Shown here: positions 49,301 through 57,898 of the stretch, in pieces
Layout of the letters: every line of letters begins with the position of its first letter
How positions within the stretch are numbered: position 1 is the stretch's first letter
NCBI RefSeq assembly: GCF_900099705.1
Contig: NZ_LT629695.1
Coordinates: forward strand, 2,232,001 to 2,296,000
Direction of reading: 5' to 3'
DNA length: 64,000 nucleotides
DNA from: Agrococcus jejuensis
Lineage (GTDB): Bacteria; Actinomycetota; Actinomycetes; Actinomycetales; Microbacteriaceae
Translations under genes and position numbers: made by a program
Notes under the pieces: model-generated
Seen by the model: only the letters and a program-made list of their open reading frames with translations
What the model was told of the DNA's origin: nothing
The model's database searches: none

Positions 49301-50924
49301 CGCTCGTCACCGCGAGTCGCTGCGCGCCCGGGCGGCCCGTGAGCGTGCCCGAGACGCGATCCCACACGATGCGCGGGCGCAGCTCGGCGAACTCGTCGGA
49401 GGGGTAGAGGCCCGACACGAGGTCGAGCGTCGCCTCGTACGCCGAGCGCGGCAACGAGGCGAACGGCGCCGAGCGCCGCACGATCTCGAACCAGTCGTCG
49501 ACGTCGACGGGGCCGAGCGCCGTGTGCGCCACGGTCTGCTGCGCGAGGATGTCGAGCGGGTTCTGCGGCACCGCGATGCGTTCGATGCGCCCCTCGCGCA
49601 TCCGCTCGGTCGTCACGGTCGCGTGCACGAGGTCGGCGCGGTGCTTGGGGAAGAGCACGCCCCTCGACACCTCGCCCACCTGGTGGCCGGCTCGGCCGAC
49701 GCGCTGCAGGCCCGACGCGACCGACGGCGGCGACTCGACCTGGATGACGAGGTCGACGGCGCCCATGTCGATGCCGAGCTCGAGCGACGACGTCGCGACG
49801 ACGCAGCGCAGGTGCCCGCGCTTGAGGTCGTCCTCGATCTGCGCGCGCTGCTCCTTCGACACCGAGCCGTGGTGCGCACGCGCGAGCACGGGCTCGGCGC
49901 CCGAGGTCTGCCCCGACTGGCCCATCATCTGCGCCGGGATGCGGTCGGGCGCCGGCGTCGCATCCACGTCGCCCGCCTCGACCTGGCGGCCGACCCAGAT
50001 CTCGTTGAGCCGCGACGTGAGGCGCTCGGCGAGACGTCGCGAGTTCGTGAACACGATCGTCGATCGCTGCTCGACGACGCGATCGACGATCGCCTCCTCG
50101 ACGTGCGGCCAGATCGACTGCTGCTGCGGGCTCGTCACGTCGGTGGATGCGCTCGTCGCGCCCTCGCGCGGGGGAGCGGAGCCGAGGTCGCTCATGTCGT
50201 CGACGGGCACGACGACCTGCAGCTCGACGCGGCCGCGCGACTCGGGCGCGACGATCGTGACGGGATGCGGTCCGCCGAGGAACCGCGCGACCGCCTCGGG
50301 CGGGCGCACGGTCGCCGAGAGGCCGATGCGCTGCGCCGGCCGCTCGAGCATGGCGTCGAGCCGCTCGAGCGAGACGGCGAGGTGCGCGCCGCGCTTCGTG
50401 GAGGCGACGGCGTGGATCTCGTCGACGATGATCGTCTCGACGCCCGCGAGCGTCTCGCGCGCGGCGCTCGTGAGCATGAGGAAGAGCGACTCGGGCGTCG
50501 TGATGAGCACGTCGGGCGGCGTCTTCAGCAGTCGCCGGCGCTCGACGGGCGGGGTGTCGCCCGAGCGCACGCCGACCGTGATGTCGGGCGCGGGCAGGCC
50601 CAGCTCGGCGGCAGTGCGCGCGATGCCCACGAGGGGGCTGCGTAGGTTGCGCTCGACGTCGACGCCGAGCGCCTTGAGCGGCGAGAGGTACAGCACGCGC
50701 GTGCGACGCAGCGGGTCGTCGGGCTTCGGCTCGCTCGCCAGCCGGTCGATGGCCGTGAGGAAGGCCGCGAGCGTCTTGCCCGAGCCCGTCGGGGCGATGA
50801 CGAGGGCGCTGCCGCCGCCGCGCGCCGCCGCCCACGCGCCCTCCTGCGCCGGCGTCGGCGCCGAGAACGCGCCACGGAACCACGCCGCGGTGGCGGGTCC
50901 GAGGGCGTCGAGGGCGTCGGGCAT
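46392..50924 (-). CDS. lhr: Lhr-type ATP-dependent superfamily 2 DNA helicase
   Basis: About 1510 residues from ATG 50924; ATG 50978 would add 18. The length equals mycobacterial Lhr (about 1510). Motifs: Q-motif-like FSAPTPAQEGAW, Walker A APTGSGKT, DExH IVDEIHAV, SAT in IGLSATVRP, and motif VI in QRVGRAGHQVG. After the helicase core, a winged-helix and a large C-terminal domain follow (LAFLAEQRAATGQLPSD, FDDEPARLAAAAA). It is a 3'-to-5' helicase that can unwind RNA:DNA hybrids and is induced by mitomycin C in mycobacteria. It forms an operon with nei. Confidence 0.95.
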   Translation of the reverse strand: MPDALDALGPATAAWFRGAFSAPTPAQEGAWAAARGGGSALVIAPTGSGKTLAAFLTAIDRLASEPKPDDPLRRTRVLYLSPLKALGVDVERNLRSPLVGIARTAAELGLPAPDITVGVRSGDTPPVERRRLLKTPPDVLITTPESLFLMLTSAARETLAGVETIIVDEIHAVASTKRGAHLAVSLERLDAMLERPAQRIGLSATVRPPEAVARFLGGPHPVTIVAPESRGRVELQVVVPVDDMSDLGSAPPREGATSASTDVTSPQQQSIWPHVEEAIVDRVVEQRSTIVFTNSRRLAERLTSRLNEIWVGRQVEAGDVDATPAPDRIPAQMMGQSGQTSGAEPVLARAHHGSVSKEQRAQIEDDLKRGHLRCVVATSSLELGIDMGAVDLVIQVESPPSVASGLQRVGRAGHQVGEVSRGVLFPKHRADLVHATVTTERMREGRIERIAVPQNPLDILAQQTVAHTALGPVDVDDWFEIVRRSAPFASLPRSAYEATLDLVSGLYPSDEFAELRPRIVWDRVSGTLTGRPGAQRLAVTSGGTIPDRGMFGVFLAGAERGGRVGELDEEMVYESRVGDVFALGATSWRIQDITHDRVVVTPAFGEPGRVPFWTGDAMGRSAELGAAIGAFLREAGQWTPEAAQTRLADAGLDPRAAQNLLAFLAEQRAATGQLPSDRTLVVERFRDELGDWRVVLHSPYGNRVHQPWALAITARIRERHGFDGGAMASDDGIVVRLPDTDADPPGPELFVFDPDELEQIITERVGDSALFASRFRECAARALLLPRRNPGRRSPLWQQRQRGAQLLEVARRYPAFPIVLETVREVLQDVYDVPALREVAESIASRRIRLLEVETADASPFARSLLFGYVASFLYEGDAPLAERRAAALSLDTTMLAELLGRAELRELLDPDVIATTEAQLQRTHPERRLKGVEGAVDLLRLLGPMDTAALRERLEPASIADVDLDAALDGLRREQRVMRLQIAGAERWAVVEDAARLRDALGVPLPVGLPEAYLAPVPDAVGDLVSRYARTHGPFQPGDAAASLGLGVAVVHDALRRLAGDRRVLEGEFRPGSTGTDWCDAEVLTRLRSRSLAALRKEVEPVEPEQLARFLPVWQHADRSLRGVDGVLQVVEQLAGVAVPASAWESLVLPSRVRDYQPAMLDELTSTGEVLWSGDGTIAGSDGWVRLHLADTAHLTIDAPSEAPDVAGQAVLDALANGGGWFFRQLQQSLDVPDAELTATLWQLVWSGHVTNDTLGALRIRTGSASRRVRQPVRTRAYRGRMRPRGTSQAAAPEVGGRWTLTPEPETDATVRRLANAEQLLERHGIVTRGAVQSEQVVGGFAAAYRVLTQLEEAGQTRRGYFVLGLGAAQFATPATVDRLRAFGMDPDQAPPLVARTLAATDPANPYGAALPWPQRDEGHRPGRKAGALVTIVDGALTLFVERGGRTLLTFDDEPARLAAAAASLASVAPALGRLAVHRVDGDSVLGSALDPVLREAGFALTPKGLRLG

Positions 50925-50995
50925 CCACCCATCCAATCCCACGCGTCCGACACGACGGGCGGGGTTGCGCGGCACCATGCCGCGGACATGCGCAA

Positions 50996-51023
50996 GGGCC
51001 GGTCGAGTTCACTCGACCGGCCC
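50996..51023. terminator. Perfect 12-bp stem hairpin in the divergent region
   Basis: GGGCCGGTCGAG (50996-51007), loop TTCA, then the perfect complement (51012-51023). It lies between the divergent lhr and 2H-phosphoesterase genes with no gene ending nearby. It could be a terminator left from lost sequence or a leader structure. The rest of 50925-51203 holds promoters only. Confidence 0.5.
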
Positions 51024-51203
51024 CAGTCCCTTGCACCAGAGTGGATCTCGGATCACACCCTCCGCTGATGGCCACAGCACAACCATCAACGTGTGCCCCA
51101 CGCTATAACGGATCGGTAACGAGCGGGGCATCAGGAGCCTGTGATTTCTCTGTGGCTCTTCGGCCGCGGCTGCGAGAGGCTGGATGCCGTGGGCGAGCAG
51201 CGG

Positions 51204-51683
51204 ATGCGATGGACCGTCGCAGCCATGCTCGCCCCGATCCGTCCGGGCGTGTCGTTCGCGTGCGCGGCGTGGCCCGCGCACGTGACGCTCGCGTCGAACC
51301 TGCGGCTCGACGACCCGACGACGCTGCCCGGCGTCGTCGACGACGCGCTGCGCGACGTCGGCTCGCTCGACGCACGGCTCGGCCGCATGGCCTGGTTCGG
51401 CGAGCGCGAGGACGTGCCGGTGCTGCTCGTCGCCTCGACGGGCATCGAGCGCGCGCACGAGCGGCTCGCGACCGCCCTCGTGCAGCTGCCCGGGTTCGCC
51501 GCCGACGCCCCGCGGCAGTGGCGCGCCGGCTACCGGCCGCACCTCACGCTCGGCGCCGCCGTGCCGATGCCGACGGGCGACCGCGTCGCGATCGCGTGCG
51601 TCGCCATCGCGCGGCTCGACGGCGCGGATGCCGTGGTCGAGGCGGTGCTGCCGCCGCCCGCCGCTCGGCGCGCCGCCTCCTGA
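51204..51683 (+). CDS. 2'-5' RNA ligase / cyclic phosphodiesterase-like 2H protein
   Basis: About 159 residues from ATG 51204; GTG 51189 or 51141 are possible longer starts. The two HxT/S motifs of the 2H phosphoesterases are PAHVTLASNL and RPHLTLGAAV. The family hydrolyses 2',3'-cyclic nucleotides or ligates RNA ends. The substrate here is not known. It is divergent from lhr and precedes the acyltransferase-like membrane gene by 110 bp. Confidence 0.78.
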   Translation: MRWTVAAMLAPIRPGVSFACAAWPAHVTLASNLRLDDPTTLPGVVDDALRDVGSLDARLGRMAWFGEREDVPVLLVASTGIERAHERLATALVQLPGFAADAPRQWRAGYRPHLTLGAAVPMPTGDRVAIACVAIARLDGADAVVEAVLPPPAARRAAS

Positions 51684-51793
51684 CGCCGCCGCGGCGTCCC
51701 CCACCCGCTCGGGCATGTGGCGCGCGGGTGGAGGATGCTCGCACGTCGCGTGCGGCATGCGCGCTCGCGACGCCTCCGACCGAGGGCGGACCC

Positions 51794-52987
51794 ATGACGC
51801 AGACGACGAGCCGGGCCGACGCCGACCGCGCCCCCGAGCCCGAGCGGCCGACGGCCGACCTGCCCGCACCGCTGCGTCGCCTGCGCGACTTCGGCAGGCC
51901 ACCGCGCGTCATGGGCATCGACGTCGCCCGCGGCGTCGCGGTGATCGGCATGATCGGCGCGCACGTCGGCATGACGGCGCCCTTCGAGTGGGAGCGCATC
52001 GAGACGTGGACGGCGCTGGTGCACGGGCGCTCGTCGCTGCTGTTCGCGCTCGTCGCCGGCATCTCGATCGCGCTGCTCTCGGGCGGATCCCGCAGACCCG
52101 ACGTCGCCGACCTCCCGCGCCTCCGCCTCAGCCTCGTCGGGCGCGGCGCGGTCGTCTTCGCGATCGGCTGCGCGCTCGAGCTCGTCGGCACGGGCATCGC
52201 GATCATCCTCACGATCTACGGCGTGCTGTTCGTCGCGATCATCCCCTTCCTTCGGATGCGCGTGCGGTCGCTGTGGATCGCGGCGGGCGCGTTCGCGCTG
52301 CTCGGCCCCGTGTCGCTCGCGTGCGTGCGCCTGCTCTCGCCCGACGTCTACGGCGAGGGCATCGCGCTCGTGTTCGGCCCGTATCCCGTCACGGCATGGA
52401 TGCCGCTGCTGCTCGCGGGCATGGCCATCGGCCGCACCGACCTGCTGCGCGTGCGCACGGGCGTCGCGCTGCTGCTCGGCGGCGCCGCGGTCACGACGGC
52501 CGGCTACGGCATCGGCACGCTGCTCGCCGGCCCCGCCGAGGCGCTCACGGCAGCGGGCGCGAACCCGTCGCCCATGCTCGAGCGGCTCGCGGCCCTCGGC
52601 ATCCCGCTGCGCCCGCTGTGGGCGCTCATCGAGGTCGCGCCCCACTCGGGCGCCACGCTCGAGATCGTCGGATCGGGTGGGCTGGCCGCCGCGATCGTCG
52701 GCCTCTGCCTGCTGCTCGCGCGCCCGCTGCGATGGCTGCTGCTGCCGCTCGCCGCGCTCGGCAGCATGCCGCTCACCGCCTACTCGGCGCAGATCGTCGC
52801 GATCGCCGCGAGCGGCGGGCTCGCAGCGGCCGAGGCCAGGGAAGGGGCCATGTGGCCGCTGCTGACGGTCGTGCTGCTCGTCGCGACGACGGCGTGGATG
52901 GTGCTGCTCGGCACGGGACCGCTCGAGCGGGTCACGCGCGCCGCATCCGCATGGATGGCGGGTGCTGCGGGCGTGCGTCGCTCGTGA
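51794..52987 (+). CDS. Acyltransferase-like/DUF418 polytopic membrane protein
   Basis: 397 residues with about ten membrane segments. The opening RVMGIDVARGVAVIGMIGAH matches HGSNAT-like and DUF418/DUF1624 proteins (conserved D-x-x-R-G), and ALGSMPLTAYSAQIVAIA matches the late conserved helix. GGGCGGACCC precedes ATG 51794. These proteins are thought to transfer acyl groups across the membrane. The first 35 residues are charged and cytoplasmic. Confidence 0.82.
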   Translation: MTQTTSRADADRAPEPERPTADLPAPLRRLRDFGRPPRVMGIDVARGVAVIGMIGAHVGMTAPFEWERIETWTALVHGRSSLLFALVAGISIALLSGGSRRPDVADLPRLRLSLVGRGAVVFAIGCALELVGTGIAIILTIYGVLFVAIIPFLRMRVRSLWIAAGAFALLGPVSLACVRLLSPDVYGEGIALVFGPYPVTAWMPLLLAGMAIGRTDLLRVRTGVALLLGGAAVTTAGYGIGTLLAGPAEALTAAGANPSPMLERLAALGIPLRPLWALIEVAPHSGATLEIVGSGGLAAAIVGLCLLLARPLRWLLLPLAALGSMPLTAYSAQIVAIAASGGLAAAEAREGAMWPLLTVVLLVATTAWMVLLGTGPLERVTRAASAWMAGAAGVRRS

Positions 52988-53014
52988 CGGCCGCGCCGGG
53001 CGGCGGCGCGAGGA

Positions 53015-53731
53015 CTAGAAGCGGTCGGGCGACGCGGCGTGCGGGGCGAGCACCGTGACGTCGGCGTGGCGGTCGAACCGGTAGCCGGCGCCGCGCACCG
53101 TGCGCACGATGTCGGCCCAGTCGCCGAGCTTCGAGCGCAGGCGACGCACGTGCACGTCGATCGTGCGCTCATTGGGGCGCGCCTCGTCGTCGGAGTCGGG
53201 CCACAGCGCGTCGATGATCTCGGTGCGCTCGACCGTGCGGCCCTCGCGGAGCACGATGAACTGCAGCAGCTCGAACTCCTTGTACGTGAGCGGCGCGATG
53301 TCGTCGCCGATCGCGACGCGCTTGCGCGACAGGTCGATCGTCACGTCGAGCGCGGGCTCCTCGACGGGCGTCTCGGCCTTGCGCAGCGACGGATCCTGCA
53401 GCGCACGGCGCACGACGTCGACGTCGCGACCGCCGGCGCCTGCCGGGGCGAGGGCGACGGCGGCGTGCGTCTGCGCCGACGGCGACAGGCGGGCCGTGAG
53501 GCGCTTCAGCTCGGTGACGAGCTCGGCGAGCTCGATGCCGTCGGCCTCCGACGCGTCCTCGCCGAGGCCGACGTAGAGCACGAAGCCGCGCGCCTCCGTG
53601 CCTGCGGGCACGGCGCGGACGGGGGAGCGGCGCTCGGCCTCGGGGGCTGCGGGCTGCGGCGCGAGGGCGAGGTTGCCGTCGGTGGCGAGGGTGGACTGCT
53701 TGGACTGGATGTGGGTGATGGCGATGGACAT
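53015..53731 (-). CDS. Winged-helix (OmpR/PhoB-type) transcription factor without a receiver domain
   Basis: 238 residues from ATG 53731, preceded by GGAAGG. The C-terminal 100 residues are a PhoB-type winged helix: IDLSRKRVAIGDDIAPLTYK, FELLQFIVLREGRTVERTEI, DVHVRRLRSKLGDWADIV. The N-terminal 120 residues are not a receiver: there is no phosphoacceptor pocket, and instead GFVLYVGLGEDASEADGIEL and ELVTELKRLTARL suggest a small alpha/beta domain. The signal is therefore not a conventional phosphorelay. No sensor kinase gene is close. Widespread relatives exist in Microbacteriaceae. Confidence 0.85.
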   Translation of the reverse strand: MSIAITHIQSKQSTLATDGNLALAPQPAAPEAERRSPVRAVPAGTEARGFVLYVGLGEDASEADGIELAELVTELKRLTARLSPSAQTHAAVALAPAGAGGRDVDVVRRALQDPSLRKAETPVEEPALDVTIDLSRKRVAIGDDIAPLTYKEFELLQFIVLREGRTVERTEIIDALWPDSDDEARPNERTIDVHVRRLRSKLGDWADIVRTVRGAGYRFDRHADVTVLAPHAASPDRF

Positions 53732-54133
53732 CGCGGTGCCTTCCGGCTGGGCGTGCGACCGACGTCGGTCTCGCACGCGGGGTGTCGAGGTTCTGCGGAC
53801 CCGAGGAGACTCGGGCGAGCGACCGTTGGGGCGCTCAGCGCTGGCGGCAGCGAGGCTGCGGCCGGCGGGCGGGAGTGCGGGGCGGAACGAGCCTCACGCG
53901 CACATTCGACACATGGCGACGGCCGGCATCATCATGCCGGCATCTCCCCGGGCCACGAGCGTGGTCGAGAGAGCAAGGGTCGTCGTCATGCGCACGATCC
54001 TTGCACTGCACGCGCGAATCCGTCAACACGGGCGTGCCCCGCGCATGACGAAGTGTGACGTCATCGGGCGTCGCGGGGCGTCGCCCGGCGTCATCCCGGC
54101 AGGTCGCCCCGTTGCGAGGCGAGAGGGGTCGAG
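53732..54133. other. 402-bp intergenic region with hairpins
   Basis: I see no gene. GCCGGCAT-CATC-ATGCCGGC (53922-53941) is a perfect 8-bp stem-loop, and CGGGCG/CGCCCG (54065-54087) is a weaker one; either could terminate upp, which ends at 54134. TGACGTCA occurs at 54056-54063. The promoter of the winged-helix regulator should lie near 53732-53850. Confidence 0.5.
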
Positions 54134-54769
54134 TCAGTCGACCGTGCCGTAGAGGCGGTCACCCGCGTCGCCGAGGCCGGGGACGATGTAGCCCTGCTCG
54201 TCGAGGCGCTCGTCGAGCGCGCCCAGCACGAGCGTCACGTCGTGGCCCTCGACCTCGCGCTCGACCTTCGCGATGCCCTCGGGCGCGCCGAGGATGCAGA
54301 TGGCCGTCACGTCGACGGCGCCACGGTCGAAGAGGAACTGGATGGCCGCCGCGAGCGAGCCGCCCGTCGCGAGCATCGGGTCGAGCACGAAGCACTGCCG
54401 GTCGGAGAGGTCGTCGGGCAGGCGCTCGGCGTACGTGTACGGCTGCAGCGTCTCCTCGTTGCGCGCCATGCCGAGGAAGCCGACCTCGGCGGTCGGCAGC
54501 AGCTGCATGAGGCCGTCGAGCATGCCGAGGCCCGCGCGCAGGATGGGCACGACGAGCGGGCGCGGCTCGGCGATCGCGACGCCGGTCGTCTCGGTCACGG
54601 GCGTCGAGATCTGCTTCTCGACCACGCGCACGCTGCGGGTCGCCTCGTAGGCGAGCAGCGTCATGAGCTCGTTCGTCAGCGCACGGAACGTGGGCGACGG
54701 CGTCTCGCGGTCGCGCAGCACCGTGAGCTTGTGCGTGATGAGCGGATGGTCGGCCACGTGCACTCGCAT
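54134..54769 (-). CDS. upp: Uracil phosphoribosyltransferase
   Basis: 211 residues. It converts uracil and PRPP to UMP in pyrimidine salvage. The PRPP loop is [16 protein letters not shown], and [22 protein letters not shown] and [16 protein letters not shown] are family signatures. It is divergent from tadA with a 41 bp gap. Together with psuG/psuK earlier in the window it would reuse uracil released from RNA. Confidence 0.97.
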   Translation of the reverse strand: MRVHVADHPLITHKLTVLRDRETPSPTFRALTNELMTLLAYEATRSVRVVEKQISTPVTETTGVAIAEPRPLVVPILRAGLGMLDGLMQLLPTAEVGFLGMARNEETLQPYTYAERLPDDLSDRQCFVLDPMLATGGSLAAAIQFLFDRGAVDVTAICILGAPEGIAKVEREVEGHDVTLVLGALDERLDEQGYIVPGLGDAGDRLYGTVD

Positions 54770-54810
54770 AGGCTCAGGCTACCGATCCGCAGCACCAGTC
54801 AGGAGCGCGC

Positions 54811-55278
54811 GTGCGCCACGCCCCCGAGCACGAGGTCTGGATGCGGCTCGCGATCGCCGAGGCGCAGGCCGCCGCGGCCGCGCCGCAGGCCGACGTGCCC
54901 GTCGGTGCCGTGCTCGTCGGCCCCGACGGCGCCGTGCTCGCGACGGGCCGCAACGAGCGCGAGCTGCACGCGGATCCCACCGCCCACGCCGAGGTCGTCG
55001 CCATGCGCGCCGCGGCCGCCGCACGGGGCGACTGGCACCTCGACGACTGCACGCTCGTCGTCACGCTCGAGCCGTGCCCCATGTGCGCAGGCGCGATCCT
55101 GGCCGCCCGCATCCCGCGCGTCGTCTTCGGCGCCTGGGACGAGAAGGCGGGCGCTGTGGGCAGCGTGCTCGACGTGCTGCGCGAGCGGCGCCTGCCGCAG
55201 CGTGCCGAGGTGGTCGCGGGCGTGCTCGAGGCCGAGTGCGCGAGCCTGCTCACCGACTTCTTCGGCGAGCGCCGCTAG
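54811..55278 (+). CDS. tadA: tRNA(adenine34) deaminase
   Basis: 155 residues from GTG 54811 with AGGAG (54801-54805). The zinc and proton-shuttle residues are HAE at 59-61 (DPTAHAEVVAM) and PCPMC at 88-92. It deaminates A34 to inosine in tRNA-Arg(ACG), an essential step. The last bases overlap the convergent small membrane protein gene so that both stop codons share CTAG. Confidence 0.94.
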   Translation: MRHAPEHEVWMRLAIAEAQAAAAAPQADVPVGAVLVGPDGAVLATGRNERELHADPTAHAEVVAMRAAAAARGDWHLDDCTLVVTLEPCPMCAGAILAARIPRVVFGAWDEKAGAVGSVLDVLRERRLPQRAEVVAGVLEAECASLLTDFFGERR

Positions 55279-55577
55279 CGGTCGTCGCGGCCCGGGCGCT
55301 CGTCGTCGGAGGCGTCGGCGAGCTCGGGCGGCAGGTCGCCGTGCGCCCATTCGGGCTCGCCGGGCGCCTGCGACTCCTCGCCCGCCTCCTCGCGCTGCTC
55401 GCGCTCCATGCGCGCGGCGTGCTCCGTCGGCCGCCACACCTCGTCGACGTCGCCGAAGCCGCCCGGGATCGTGCCGCGCACCCGCTGCCGCTCGCGCTCG
55501 CGGCGGTGCAGGCGCGGCGCGAGCGCGATCAGCACGACGATGCCGACGGCCAGCACGACCCAGGCGACCCACTCCAT
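55275..55577 (-). CDS. Small single-pass membrane protein
   Basis: 100 residues from ATG 55577. The first 23 residues (MEWVAWVVLAVGIVVLIALA) are a membrane segment, followed by a basic stretch RRERERQRVRG and a strongly acidic, charged tail ending ASDDERPGRDDR. I do not recognise a family. It follows the membrane protein gene at 55604 by 26 bp, likely in one operon. Confidence 0.72.
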   Translation of the reverse strand: MEWVAWVVLAVGIVVLIALAPRLHRRERERQRVRGTIPGGFGDVDEVWRPTEHAARMEREQREEAGEESQAPGEPEWAHGDLPPELADASDDERPGRDDR

Positions 55578-55603
55578 CCGCTCGTCCGATCCGCGAGGGT
55601 GCG

Positions 55604-56044
55604 TCAGCGCCAGAGGGTGGCGACGAGCAGGTTCACGACCGCGAGCCCGCCCGCGACGTGGAAGAGCGGCTTGAGGCGCGAGTCGTCGACGACGCCGACG
55701 ACGCCCTGGCCGGCCGAGACCTGCGCGATGCCGCCGTCGGCGGTCGCGACGAGGCCGGCGCGCGTCGCCTGCAGGCGGCGCTGCTGCACGAACGCGACGA
55801 GCGACGCGACGAACACCGCGACCGCGATGAGCGTCTTGATGCCGAGCTTCATGTGGTTCGGGTCGTCGAACGCGATCTGCAGCCCGTAGAGCGCGAGGCC
55901 CGAGACGAGCTGGATGCTCGCGCCGATGAGCATGAGCGAGAAGCGGAAGCCGAGCTTCGCGCGCATCTGCACGAAGAACGTGCCGACGAGCAGCGAGACG
56001 CCGATGAGGTGCGCTGCGACGAGCAGGCTGTAGACGATCTCCAC
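55604..56044 (-). CDS. Four-helix membrane protein, conserved hypothetical
   Basis: 146 residues from GTG 56044, preceded by AGGAG. About four hydrophobic segments: YSLLVAAHLIGVSLLVGTFF, FSLMLIGASIQLVSGLALYG, LGIKTLIAVAVFVASLVAFV and a C-terminal VAGGLAVVNLLVATLWR. It resembles actinobacterial DUF proteins of this size. The stop of the upstream CDF gene lies inside its ribosome site, so it is co-translated with it and with the 100-residue protein. Confidence 0.75.
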   Translation of the reverse strand: MEIVYSLLVAAHLIGVSLLVGTFFVQMRAKLGFRFSLMLIGASIQLVSGLALYGLQIAFDDPNHMKLGIKTLIAVAVFVASLVAFVQQRRLQATRAGLVATADGGIAQVSAGQGVVGVVDDSRLKPLFHVAGGLAVVNLLVATLWR

Positions 56045-56053
56045 GGTGGGCTC

Positions 56054-57016
56054 CTAGTTGCCGCTCTGGATCACGATGTGGTCGGTCGACGGCGCGATGT
56101 CGGGGCGCGCCACGTAGATGTCGGGCTCGATGTAGATGACGCGGGCGACAGGCACCGCCTCGCGCACGTGGCGCTCGAGCGCGTCGATCGAACGGGCGAC
56201 GTCCTCGACGTTCGCCGACGGCGGGAAGGCGACCTTCGCCGCGACCATGAGCTCCTCGGGGCCGAGGTAGAGGGTCTTCATGTGGATGACGGCCTCGACG
56301 TCCTCCGAGCCGTTCATCGCGGCGAGGATGCGCTGGTGGTCCTCGGGCGTCGCGCCCTCGCCGATGAGCAGCGACTTCATCTCGACCGCGAGGATGATCG
56401 CGACGACGATGAGCAGCGCGCCGATCGCGAGGGTGCCGATGGCGTCGAACGTCGGGTCGCCCGTGACGACCGACAGCGTCACGGCCGTGAAGGCGAAGAC
56501 GAGGCCCGTGAGGGCGGCGACGTCCTCGAGCAGGATGACGGGGAGCTCGGGCGAGCGCGACGTGCGGATGAACCGCCACCAGCCGGCGTTCCCCTTCACC
56601 TTGCGCGACTCGACGACCGCGGTGCGCAGGCTGAACGACTCGAGCACGATCGCGATGCCCAGCACGACGAGCGGGATCCACGCGTTCTCGAGCTCGTGCG
56701 GCTCCTGCAGCTTGGAGATGCCCTCGAGGATCGAGAAGAGGCCACCGACCGAGAACAGGATGAGCGCGACGATGAACGCCCACACGTACCGCTCGCGGCC
56801 GTAGCCGAACGGGTGCTCCATGTCGGCCTTGCGCTTCGCGAGGCGACCGCCGAGCAGCAGCAGCAGCTGGTTCACCGAGTCGGCGAACGAGTGGATGGCC
56901 TCGGCGAGCATCGACGCGGAGCCCGAGAGCAGCCACGCGATCAGCTTCGTGATGCCGATCCCCGTGTTCGCGAGGAACGCGGCGATCACCGCCTTCGTGC
57001 CATGCGATTCGCTCAC
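56054..57016 (-). CDS. Cation diffusion facilitator transporter
   Basis: 320 residues from GTG 57016. Six membrane segments; SMLAEAIHSFADSVNQLLLL has the H-x-x-x-D metal site of helix 2 and VILLEDVAALTGLVFAF that of helix 5, and HPFGYGRERYVWAF is the conserved cytoplasmic loop. The C-terminal domain (DVEAVIHMKTLYLGPEELMV) is the regulatory dimerisation part. It exports zinc, iron or manganese. It is divergent from proC with 23 bp between. Confidence 0.92.
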   Translation of the reverse strand: MSESHGTKAVIAAFLANTGIGITKLIAWLLSGSASMLAEAIHSFADSVNQLLLLLGGRLAKRKADMEHPFGYGRERYVWAFIVALILFSVGGLFSILEGISKLQEPHELENAWIPLVVLGIAIVLESFSLRTAVVESRKVKGNAGWWRFIRTSRSPELPVILLEDVAALTGLVFAFTAVTLSVVTGDPTFDAIGTLAIGALLIVVAIILAVEMKSLLIGEGATPEDHQRILAAMNGSEDVEAVIHMKTLYLGPEELMVAAKVAFPPSANVEDVARSIDALERHVREAVPVARVIYIEPDIYVARPDIAPSTDHIVIQSGN

Positions 57017-57039
57017 GCGCCCACCATACGCTGGACGTC

Positions 57040-57882
57040 ATGACCACCTCGCTGCCGTCCATCGCCATCCTCGGAGCAGGCTCGATGGGTGGTGCGATCC
57101 TCGCGGGCCTCGTCGCCGACAGGTCGGCGACGTCGCTCACCGCCACGAACCGCTCGCGGGCGAAGGCGGAGGCCGCCGCGGCCGACGGGGTGCGCTCGAT
57201 CGCGCTCGAGGACGAGCCGGGCGGCAACGCGTCGGCGGCGGCCGAGGCCGACGTCGTCGTGGTCGGCGTCAAGCCGTACATGATCGCCGACCTGCTCACC
57301 GAGATCGGTCCGTCGCTGCGGCCCGGCACGATCGTCGTCTCGCTCGCCGTCGGCACGACGTGCGCCGCGATGGAGGCGCTGCTGCCCGAGTCGGTCGCCG
57401 TCGCGCGCGCGATGCCGAACACGCCGAGCCACGTGGGCCGCGGCGTCACGGGCGTCGCCGGCGGCTCGCGTGCGACGGCCGAGCAGGTGGCGCTCGCCGC
57501 ATCGGTGTTCGAGGTCGTGGGCGAGGTGCTCGTCGTCGAGGAGGCGCAGATCGACGCGCTCTCGACCATCTCGGGCTCGGGCCCCGCCTACGTGTTCCTG
57601 CTCATCGAGCAGCTCACCGGCGCCGCCGAGCGCATGGGGTTCACGCCCGAGCAGGCGGCGACGATGGTGCAGGAGACGTTCGCGGGTGCGAGCGCGCTGC
57701 TCGCCGACGCGAAGGAGCGCGAGCCCGGCATCGAGCCCGCCGAGCTGCGCCGCCGCGTCACGAGCCCCAGGGGCACGACCGAGCGCGCCGTGGAGGTGCT
57801 GCAGGACGCCGGCCTCGGCGCGATCTTCGATCGTGCGACGGCTGCGGCCGCGGCGCGAGCCGCGGAGATCGCGGCGGAGTAG
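57040..57882 (+). CDS. proC: Pyrroline-5-carboxylate reductase
   Basis: 280 residues. It makes proline from P5C with NAD(P)H. The cofactor loop is IAILGAGSMGGAILAGL, and the substrate end shows TISGSGPAYVFLLIEQL and VTSPRGTTERAVEVLQDAG, both family signatures. It is complete. It converges with the SDR39U1 gene at 57899. Confidence 0.96.
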   Translation: MTTSLPSIAILGAGSMGGAILAGLVADRSATSLTATNRSRAKAEAAAADGVRSIALEDEPGGNASAAAEADVVVVGVKPYMIADLLTEIGPSLRPGTIVVSLAVGTTCAAMEALLPESVAVARAMPNTPSHVGRGVTGVAGGSRATAEQVALAASVFEVVGEVLVVEEAQIDALSTISGSGPAYVFLLIEQLTGAAERMGFTPEQAATMVQETFAGASALLADAKEREPGIEPAELRRRVTSPRGTTERAVEVLQDAGLGAIFDRATAAAAARAAEIAAE

Positions 57883-57898
57883 CGATCCGCGAGCGCGC

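Noticed and set aside
46161..50645. A 1494-codon open frame antisense to lhr
   Set aside because: It is Arg/Gly/Ala/Asp-rich with no domain and arises from high GC in the opposite strand; lhr has full family motifs.
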